Positions 54,343-62,149 of a stretch of DNA of 64,000 bases are shown piece after piece. Below the pieces are notes generated by a model. The model was not told where the DNA came from and made no database searches. It saw nothing but the letters and a program-made list of their open reading frames with translations. The stretch covers positions 143,696,344 to 143,760,343 of the forward strand of contig CM062296.1 of assembly GCA_031216915.1 (NCBI GenBank), given 5' to 3'. Both the position numbers and the translations under genes were made by a program. Origin of the DNA: Pictodentalium vernedei (Eukaryota > Mollusca > Scaphopoda > Dentaliida > Dentaliidae). Within the stretch, counting starts at the first letter, position 1. Every line of letters begins with the position of its first letter.

Positions 54343-54565
54343 CTGGTTTCTTTTCTTTTTCTGGACTATTGGGTTTGAAAAGTGGCAATGGGTCTAACTT
54401 CGGAATTCGAGTTGTTAAAATTGCTCTAGATTTTGAAGAAGAGCTTCGAGTTGCTGATGATGATGCTGATGTTGATGTTGTCAAAGTAGTTGATGATGGA
54501 ACAGGAGTTTCCGGTTTGACATCTTTTTTCTCCTTCAGCCTTTTCCTGTATTCCAATAAACTAAC
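54343..54565 (-). CDS. KMT2E/SETD5: KMT2E/SETD5-like protein, exon with VSLLEYRKR
   Basis: 223-bp exon, phase 0 in and phase 1 out. Acceptor TTAAAATTCAG then GTTAGTTTATTGG; donor CCAG|GTAAGTGAGG (near consensus). It encodes VSLLEYRKRLKEK, KDVKPETPVPSS, a Ser/Thr-rich stretch of about 25 residues, then SRAILTTRIPKLDPLPLF, KPNSPEKEKKP and the first base of Ala. VSLLEYRKR is, from memory, a short conserved block downstream of the SET domain in KMT2E (MLL5) and SETD5, usually preceded by a Lys-rich stretch encoded in the exon before. That block is the main reason for the family call. The SET domain is not in the window. Whether the ortholog is KMT2E, SETD5 or their common ancestor cannot be decided. 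Confidence 0.85.
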
Positions 54566-55039
54566 CTGAATTTTAAAAAATTATGAGGAAATTACGAATG
54601 AGGTATATTGGTCAGGCAATATTTTGTGCGATCGCATTTAACATTGTTTTCAAAGGGTAAACTCCTTCAAGTTTACAATGAATGAAAATTTAAAAGAGGT
54701 GGGAAATGTGAAGTCTGGCAGTTTGTCGGCATTGTATATCAACAACATATCACACAAAAAGGTATGACCCCAACTGTCTAAGGTACTAGGTTGTGGTGTT
54801 TTAGACTGAAAAGATGAACAATGTGTGTGTGCAGTGTGAAGACATATTTTTTCTTTATCAAATTCGGATTTTCATCACAGACCTACTCTATTTTTTGTCC
54901 TGTAGAAACCTTGACCAGGAATTAAATATTTTACAGTATTTTAATAACAAAATCTCGACTGCAAGTTGTACAGTACAGCTGCCATGGACTGATCACTTTC
55001 CATGGAAGCAATAATATTAGATACCAAACACTAATTCCA
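54566..55039. other. Intron start, nothing recognised
   Basis: No repeat and no further upstream exon recognised on minus. Confidence 0.4.
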
Positions 55040-55115
55040 GGAATCACACGATATTGTTCTCTTGTGAAGATTGTGTTTATTCTGGTAAATAGCATTAACA
55101 AGGTTTTGTGTAAGA
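55040..55115 (+). repeat. Direct repeat, left copy (~75 bp)
   Basis: 'gatattgttctcttgtgaag', 'attgtgtttattctggtaaa' and GGTTTTGTGTAAGAAT recur in the same order at 56842-56917. The two copies bracket the hAT remnant. Confidence 0.7.
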
Positions 55116-56608
55116 ATTAGTGTTGAAACAACTAATTGACGCGATTTTTGTCAAAAGTTGATGATAAAATCTGTATTGGACTGATCGGTACAAGAGTGTC
55201 AGCTATTCTACGAGACGATTCCACATGAACAGTTCACTGTAGGCCTCATGCTGCACTCATGATCAATGTGTCGGGGATGTCTTTGATCTGTCAACATCAC
55301 AGCAAAATATCGGGTTCAAAGCCCAGTGAGGAAATCAAAGGAATGGAAACTTTTGAAATCAAAATTTTCGTCCACGCTACACTTCTAACATCTTCCTAAC
55401 ACAAATAAATTTCAATTTCAGAAGCACGTACCGCCCACCCCTCCCTTTATCGAATACATAAACGGCAGTGCTCACACAAAAATTTTTTTTCAAAAATGGC
55501 TTAAAAAAGTTCACATCAGCAACAGCGCACTTCGGACGTATGGAAACATTTTAATCTCCAAGACGAAAATGGCAGAAAAGTAGTTGAATGTGTCTTATGT
55601 AGGTGCAAATTAAAGTACAATAATCCACCAGGCCCCCAACCCATCGGGATCCGGGAACGATCTCGACACATCAGATTTCTCCCCTAATGCCAGTGGTCTC
55701 ACCAGCCACCAAGATCGTTTTTCGGTCTTTTTTTGGTTAAAATCGCATAAATCGAAGGAAAACAACAGTTATTTCTTATAATTTCATCCGGCTGTAATAT
55801 TAAAATATAAAAACTATGGTACGTGAACGAAAAGCTTTTAATTTTCGCAAAAGACAACAGTCAAACTCAGAAAAGTGTGTCACAAACAGGTCTTGTCAAT
55901 CATTGCCAAATTGTTTGTTGTTTTGATTTTCGATCGCAGACGACAGATATTTAGTAAGTCACGTAACAATATCATTAAAAACATTTTTTTAAGTTCCCCC
56001 AAAATCATGTTTGGATGTATGATCTTTTATTCGTCTCCCACTTCGGTATATTTTATTAAATTCAATTGTTCCTGAGAAATTATCATTATATTCTCACTGA
56101 CTGGAGGCGATGAAAAATCAATCATTGATCTTTGTTTACAAGCTTGTTATCCATCTATCAGTCTGCTGTCATGCCCTCACGGTGACAATTGGATTGAGTG
56201 GGCAGGGCTTCCAGAGTCTTCAAAATTGGACCGGATGTGCGAACGTGTAGACATTCCAAATCATTACGTGATTTTGGTTTATACGATTTTGACGACTTTC
56301 ACGTTGTATGCTTTCAACCAAACAAACGCAGAGGCGGGGCAAATGATTAAATTATTATTTAATGTTCACGTTTTCAACTTGTTACTAGTGATGAACCGAT
56401 TATCAAAACTTGCTATGAACTGATTATTTCTCTGCCGATGGTTGAAATAGGACACAGAAGAAAATCTGTTGGTGCCTGTTATACTACTATACTATACTTT
56501 CATTGATAAATAAATTTTGACCGGTTAATAACTGGTTTTGGATTTCATGACCGGTCAGAGTCGTGATTGGTTATTGGTCGGTTAACCAGTTAACTGTTTC
56601 AGCCCTAG
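55116..56608 (+). mobile_element. hAT remnant with BED-finger fragment
   Basis: Left end TTAGTGTTGAAACAACTAAT; right end (inverted) TAGGGCTGAAACAGTTAACT. Ends of the TAGGGCTG type are common in hAT elements. A BED zinc-finger fragment is encoded inside (55503-55692). No 8-bp duplication is evident, so one end may be rearranged. Confidence 0.6.
55503..55692 (+). pseudogene. BED zinc-finger fragment of a hAT transposase
   Basis: A frame of about 60 codons reads SSHQQQRTSDVWKHFNLQDE, NGRKVVECVLCRCKLKYNN and then runs to a TAA. The W-x-H-F before a C-x2-C pair is the hallmark of BED fingers, which start many hAT transposases. The histidine pair expected about 20 residues later is not clear. A stop (ATGGCTTAA) lies where the start would be. 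Broken remnant, no catalytic part seen. Confidence 0.6.
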
Positions 56609-56720
56609 CTATCAACCGATTACCGGTTATTTCTCTGCTGATTATGCAGATTCTGATGGCTGAAGAAAATTTCTTGGTGCCTGTTATATTACAGAATTTC
56701 GTTGATAAATCATCAGTTAC
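56399..56720 (+). repeat. Diverged tandem duplication, ~230 bp
   Basis: 'accgatta', 'gattatttctctgc', 'gaagaaaat(c/t)t(g/c)ttggtgcctgttat' and 'gttgataaat' occur in the same order twice (from about 56395 and 56627), partly across the hAT remnant's right end. Confidence 0.55.
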
Positions 56721-56841
56721 AAAAGCTTAATACCACATAATTTCTCAGAGAATGCATGTTTAGTTCTGGGCAATATTAGCAAAAATAATATTTGCATTTT
56801 TGGGGGTTGGGGTGGGGGTTAAGATCGTTATTAACAATACA

Positions 56842-56917
56842 ATCATATGATATTGTTCTCTTATGAAGATTGTGTTTTATTCCGGTAAATAGTGTTAATA
56901 CGGTTTTGTGTAAGAAT
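56842..56917 (+). repeat. Direct repeat, right copy
   Basis: 'gatattgttctcttatgaag', 'attgtgttttattccggtaa', GGTTTTGTGTAAGAAT; partner of 55040-55115, with a few substitutions and one single-base length difference. Confidence 0.7.
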
Positions 56918-57054
56918 ACAATACACTTGGATGTATTAACCAGGAATATACTGAGCACACATACTTTGTGTCTTAACTGAATAATAACTTTGATGTCAAT
57001 GTGTGTTGTGAAGTATCACGCATGGTTTACTACGCATGCATTTACCAGGTAATG

Positions 57055-57138
57055 AAAATCATCAGCAAAATTTTAATTAATGAAGCACCGGTTTGTACCT
57101 GGTGCTTTATTAATTAAGTTTTTGATGATTATTGCAGG
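57055..57138. repeat. Hairpin, ~33-bp arms
   Basis: 'aatcatcagcaaaattttaa' with TTAATGAAGCACC, mirrored by GGTGCTTTATTAATTAAG and 'tttttgatgatt'. Short loop GGTTTGTACCT. Confidence 0.65.
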
Positions 57139-57322
57139 TCTGGTAATTCACCCTCAGCAATCAGCAGGGCTGAGGAAAATGCAGAGGAAACGAATAATAT
57201 CCACAGCAAAAATACTGCTGAGGATGGCTTCTTTAGAAAGCCTTGTGGTGGCAGAAATTGCACAACTTCCAGGTTACACAAGGACTCAAACCATGTGGGT
57301 TGCACTACACTGTATTGCTAAT
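57138..57322 (+). other. Unidentified cysteine-containing open frame
   Basis: After ATGATTATTGCAG, an acceptor-like site, an open frame reads SGNSPSAISRAEENAEETNN, then a KPCGGRNC ... CTTLYC pattern, and stops at TAA. The even codon use and four cysteines in the last 25 residues look less random than neighbouring frames. I recognise no family. It could be an exon of an element or of an unknown gene. Confidence 0.25.
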
Positions 57323-57379
57323 CTTACCATTTACAGTACAAGTTGCAGCAAAACCACTAGAAACTATGTGTTCCGCTTC

Positions 57380-57465
57380 GTCTATGTTGATAACACCAGA
57401 ATCTGAATCTTACAGAGCTTTCCAGAAACTGATGTCAGATTCTGGTGTTATCAACATAGAAGCAG
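57380..57465. repeat. Inverted repeat, ~27-bp arms
   Basis: TCTATGTTGATAACACCAGA followed by ATCTGA is mirrored by TCAGAT and TCTGGTGTTATCAACATAGA with about 28 bases between. It has one extra base near the outer edge (GCTTCGTC against GCTTC). Confidence 0.75.
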
Positions 57466-58110
57466 TAAGAAACTTACGTTTGTGGTTATGCTGCATCTTA
57501 TTTTCACTCATGTTATACATATTAAACAGGTTGCCTGCTTACTTCCAAGATTATTTCTCAGCATTCACATGGTTCAAGATATTCACATGATCTAACTGAA
57601 AGATTCTTCTCATTGATTGTGATTATATACACATGTATCTCAAATTACTTTCACATGTTAAAGTTACTTGAAAGATTTCACTTCACTGCATACTAGGCCT
57701 GGTACGACTCATCGAAACTTCGATGCACCGCGGTACAAATTTGCCGATACGGATTGTGGTTCACCCAGAGATAATTTCGATTTCTTTAAACTCACGTTTA
57801 TCTGTAATATTTATTCATTAAAAGCTATCTTTCACTTTCACACCCAGACTCAATAAATTGGGGAACGCATATGGTTTTGTTTGGGCATTTTTGACCGAAG
57901 TAAACTTCTGATACTGTTTAGATGTTACATGCTCTGCGATTGGTTGACACTTTCTAACTGCCCAATAGAATAGCACCTTCTTTTGAACCTGTTGAATCGA
58001 GGACGAACTTTGCACTGTAGTTCACTGTTGCATATTTTCGTCTGAGACCAATCAATCTCATAGTTTCTTAAAAAATATCGTCTGCACATATCAGAGTATC
58101 AAACATAAAA

Positions 58111-58173
58111 ATGGAAACAGAATCAGAAATAAGATCAGAAAAGTCTGTTGACATAGTGCAAAAACCAGCTCGA
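58111..58173 (+). pseudogene. Possible N-terminal fragment of hAT transposase
   Basis: An ATG opens METESEIRSEKSVDIVQKPA followed by Arg and TGA. Acidic, Ser-rich starts ending in a (V)x-K-(K/P) motif precede the BED finger in many ZBED-type hAT proteins. The sequence after it resembles the TTAA-A palindromic core (GATGAGCTTGTTCCAAAGAG), so the frame may have been cut by a MITE. Low confidence. Confidence 0.3.
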
Positions 58174-59399
58174 TGAGCTTGTTCCAAAGAGGTGTAACAA
58201 GCTTTTGTTTTGAAGTGAAAAATAGTGTTGGGAGGTTAACCGAAAATACAACTCGGTGTCAGTTATTTAAAAACACTGACCGACCTGAACGTGACATAAC
58301 CCACGGTTTCCAGAATCCCCAAACCCCCATTTCCTTGCGTCTGAGAGGATATTTTGCATTTTTTCACGGAGATATATCTGTCCGATTTTACACATTGACA
58401 GCCAGTAATTTCCGATGAATAAGACGTAAGTAAGAGAAAATGGTTGCTCAACCGAAAAATAATTTGTAGTATAAGTGACTTTCTATTCGCCCAGGGCATT
58501 TCGTCCCAATAAAACTGTCAAGCCTTGGCATTTTCATTGGGACTAAACGTCCAGGGAGAATAGAAAGTGTGAGTAGGAAGGGTAGATTCGCCCATAATTT
58601 AAAAATTCAATTTTAAATTAGGGGCGAAACAATGCTTGAGAGATATTTTAGCAGACACAAGCACTGCGCAAAAATCTCATTGCACGTGCATGGTACAAAT
58701 TTTTGACGTTTGCAGCCACTGTGAAAACGAATACTCGATTTTACTATCGTTTGATGTCTTTTATGTTGAAAAATGCTTTGAAATCAATTACTCTCCAGGT
58801 ACTGCGACAGAACGGTGAAACGGACATGCGCACATGTATGTGTACGGAAATCGGCAAAAGAAGTTTAGAAATGGCAATTCTACAAGCCAGGAATTAAATG
58901 TATTCTCGGGGGATGGGCAGATCAATACGAATTTCAAAGATTCTGTTATGTCGGGAAGGTGACCTGGCGGGGGTATGCGGTCGTTTGATGGCCGCTGTAC
59001 CGGTATAGCAAAAACCCTGGATAACCGTCAGTCAGGACACGCATGATTATTTAACTGTGCAATCTTGAATGCTGTCACTTTGAGTAATGTGTTTGAATAA
59101 AAAGGACGGAGAACCACAAAAAAAATTAATAACTTTTTGGGGCCCATAATATAAACGTATTTATATTTTAAATAAACTTTCCTTTGAATGACAAATGAAT
59201 GAAATGATAAAAATCTCCCCATTCAGGGTGAGATTGAAAGCGCCACCTGGTTTTGGACAAAAATAAAACAAACATCGAATTACCAAAATGACCACACACT
59301 TCACTTCAATGTAACATCCATGCATCTGTTGGCCACAGTCAATGATTTCTATGTATATGTTTGAATAGAAAAAAAAAACAGTTGTACCCTAACATTTTC

Positions 59400-59865
59400 A
59401 GGACTACAGGCCAAGATTTGGGGCTTTCAGTATCAACACACGAAACTGAACACGATAGGTTTCATAGCCCTCAAGTGCAACACCAACGGAAAAACAATGT
59501 ATCTGTAAAATGATCAGTTTATCAAATGCAGCTTCCTTTGCTGAACTGGAACTTACCACTTGCTCAGCATTTATACTGTCCGATAAATTTATTTCTACAT
59601 GTATTTTTGAAAGCTTGAACTTCAAAATAAGTTTCAAATTCACAGCTGAAGTCCGATAAAAATTAGGGTTACAATGACCTAAATGAGTGACTTTTACTTG
59701 GTAAAATTTTTAGAGTCAGCATAATTGCTTTGGGTCGGTTGGGTTATCCCAAACAAAGGGATTTTTTTTCTTTGGCCTGACATTTCACAAGATGACACCT
59801 TCAGCATTTCTTTAATGAAGGTGTGCATTGCTACCACAGCATTTTCCTCGTTTTAGTGTGTGTGT

Positions 59866-59896
<31 letters not shown>

Positions 59897-60142
59897 GGGC
59901 TGCAAATGCTATTCAACTGTATATCCAGGGCTCTGAGAACAATCTTCATTGTCTTCTGGATTAATGGCTCACTGTACATATGCAGTGCTATACATAATCT
60001 CATAAGTTAGAGAGAGGGGAAGGTACTTGCACTTTGAACTTTTATTAAAGATAATATTTGGGGAAAAACCCAACTGTTTATTGTGTTTAATACTTTAATA
60101 TTTTTCTCAAAAAAAAAAAAATGAAACCGAAACCGGAGTCAA

Positions 60143-60145
<3 letters not shown>
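59400..60145 (-). mobile_element. Reversed relative of the 42488-43665 element
   Basis: Minus-strand matches to 42488-43665 include 'gaccgaccc'-type sequence with TTATGCTGAC, the (A/T)CATGTAGAAATGAAT(A/T)-like coding block, and GAAACCGAAACCGGAGTC at the end. A frame on minus (59643-59404) keeps KLSKIHVEINL ... VVSSSSAKEAAFDK, matching LSKLHVEM ... VTSSSSAKE in the other copy. A GT run and G run (59857-59899) sit where the other copy has a C run. Confidence 0.55.
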
Positions 60146-60173
<28 letters not shown>

Positions 60174-60281
60174 AGTAGAAACAGTGGAAAATTTTTATAA
60201 CCTCCTAACACTAGTGAAAAATCAAATCATTAACTGCAGATTGTTCTTGGATACTGCGCAGGAAATAATTCCACCCATACC

Positions 60282-61354
60282 CAGGGACCAGCCTAGGGGG
60301 GAAGTTTAGGGAGACTTCAAGTCTCCCTCCAGAAAAAATAGGGAGACTGCAGAGTCATGTAGGGAGACTTCATAGGCAAGTGGGGAAAATTAAGAATATT
60401 CAAGTACCGCCCCCACTGCCCCTTCATATTTTTTTCAATGTGTAATTATTGACTGAAAATCCCCCCACTGCTACCCTCTCCTTCATGACCCCTCCCCTCT
60501 TCCTCGTGTCAATCCCCCAGCACCCTCCTGTGGTTGCCTTTCACCAAAGTCTACTGAACTAATAATTTCCTAAGTCTGAAATTGTGAACAGGACCAGATG
60601 TAAGAAGGTTGCTTGGGAGGTACTTTGTTACTTAATAAACAAAATACATTCTGGGGTCGAGTATTTTGTAAAAGAAATGTCATTTCGCATCATTTTTAAG
60701 GCATTCCGGTGTCATACCGTGTCATTTCGTGTCATTCCAGTGTTTAGGAGGACCCTTTTTCAAGATCGTCCACATGCACACTTGTGTCCTGTACAAAGCT
60801 TTTCTTGTCATCACCAAAGCATTTTTTTCATGTGTTTCAATTCCATTCGTGTTTTTCTGGGAATAGACAGTCCAACCGTTAACAGTCATCAGCAAAACGA
60901 AATGAAAATACTGTGTTATAAAATACATCCATTGTGTATACATTTTCGGCATCCTAAGCGACGTAACCTACTTTCAAACTGGGTTATTTTGTTGAGTCGC
61001 GTAAGTCACCTATTTTCGTTTCGACAATTGAAGCTCCGACTGAAACGCAACAAAACAGAAATTAAAAAAAATCTGCCAAAAGTGACAATAGATAACTGAT
61101 TGTCGTGTGATTTCAAATAAATGGACGTTTATTTGACGAATTAAAATGCCCATTTATCACGCTCGAGCACATTCGATTTTTGAAAATAATCGTTTTCATG
61201 TAATTGTAAACCTCGCATCACTCAGTTCAGCCTTTCCTCATTTTTTGGCCAATTTTTAGAGGGCGACTTGTAATCGCCCCTACTATTTTTCTAGGTGACT
61301 TTGGGCTTAGAAGGGCGACATAATCGCCCTAGTCGCCCTCACGGCTGGTCCCTG
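60282..61354. mobile_element. hAT-type element, 1073 bp, nested
   Basis: Termini CAGGGACCAGCC and GGCTGGTCCCTG, perfect 12-bp inverted repeats. 8-bp duplication CCCATACC is exact at 60274-60281 and 61355-61362. Left subterminal repeats are AGGGAGACTT; right ones are AGGGCGAC(T/A). The longest open frame in the window (171 codons, 60584-61099) lies inside but shows no BED, RNase H-like or dimerisation motif. Confidence 0.9.
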
Positions 61355-61823
61355 CCCATACCATTATTCCGACCCCGTGTGTATCTGTACATTTGCATCT
61401 CAAGAGTAGTTTTATACAACCAAGACTTGATATGGGTAATCTGAGGTATCGTGATATGTATCATATTGTGACCTCTGTATCGTGATTCGTATCACATCGT
61501 GAAGATGTGTATCGTACCAGGCCTACTGCATACTATATATATATGGCAGTTGAGACTAGGCCCAGCTCCCCGATGATTTTTACACAATCGAACAGGCTTC
61601 ACAGCAATTGCCATAGAAGCACCAGTTTTCTACAGCAAGTTTTTCGCCGAGGAAACCAGGATAAATTTCTAGGACTGCAAATATGTGGCTAAGACTGGAC
61701 TAGAATTTACCCCCAGAACTGCAGATCATTGTGTTATAGAATTTGTGGAAAACTGTCCAAAGCTATAAAGTGAGGATCATATCCACTCTGCACTGATCAC
61801 AAATCTCATCTTTCAGATTTTAT

Positions 61824-61920
61824 TTTGTATGCAACCAAAACAGCTTATGACCCCTCACTGGAAGGTACTCGTCAAGCTCATTTCATTGAGGGGTCATAAG
61901 CTGTTTTGAAGACAAATGAA
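61824..61920. repeat. TTAA-A core remnant
   Basis: 'aaaacagcttatgacccctc' and the complement GAGGGGTCATAAGCTGTTTT around a degraded centre. No termini. 61534-61823 before it shows nothing recognised. Confidence 0.55.
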
Positions 61921-62149
61921 AGTGTCAATGACACTGTAGCTTAACTTGTGTGTTGTGTTTGATGAAAAGGATAATGTTCAATGTTTATGAAAGGATTATG
62001 AAATAAGACAAGAATTGCGATAATTGGGAATATGTTCATTTCTGTTCCCTGTATGCTATGTTTCTGATAAAAATAATATGAGGTGTACACTGTACTAAAG
62101 AGCTGAGGGGTGGGTTAATATGACCTCACAGTTAATGTCTGTGGCCCTC
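61921..62149. repeat. Start motif shared with 46450 element, then unique sequence
   Basis: GTGTCAATGACACTGTAGC is the same start motif as at 46467. Nothing else is recognised before the satellite begins. Confidence 0.4.

Larger units (their letters stand above)
23813..54565 (-). other. KMT2E/SETD5: KMT2E/SETD5-like gene, 3' part (exons plus introns)
   Basis: This is the span of the five linked exons. Introns are about 2.4, 14.2, 11.2 and 1.9 kb and are filled with the repeats listed here. All internal junctions are phase 1, so the exons splice in order without breaking frame. The same property means extra phase 1-1 exons could exist in the long introns unnoticed. The family consists of nuclear chromatin proteins with a PHD and/or SET domain near the N-terminus and a long disordered, proline-rich C-terminus. 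Vertebrate SETD5 acts with HDAC3/NCoR complexes. Only the C-terminal part is in the window. Confidence 0.7.
57694..61525. mobile_element. hAT-type element, 3.8 kb, with nested elements
   Basis: Termini TAGGCCTGGTACGA and TCGTACCAGGCCTA are perfect inverted repeats of 14 bp. The 8-bp duplication CTGCATAC is exact at 57686-57693 and 61526-61533. Subterminal sequence includes 'gatgcaccgcggtac' and several TATCGTGAT(A/T) motifs. Inside are the reversed 59400-60145 element and a second hAT (60282-61354). A possible transposase start, METESEIRSEKSVDIVQKPA, occurs at 58111 and hits a stop soon after. No intact transposase. Confidence 0.85.

Noticed and set aside
57818..58015. Minus-strand 65-codon frame as a KMT2E/SETD5 upstream exon
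   Set aside because: It sits inside the hAT element's end region and shows no SET or PHD residues.
60584..61099. 171-codon open frame, the longest in the window, as a gene
   Set aside because: It lies wholly inside a non-autonomous hAT element and has no recognised domain, biased composition and no neighbouring exon.
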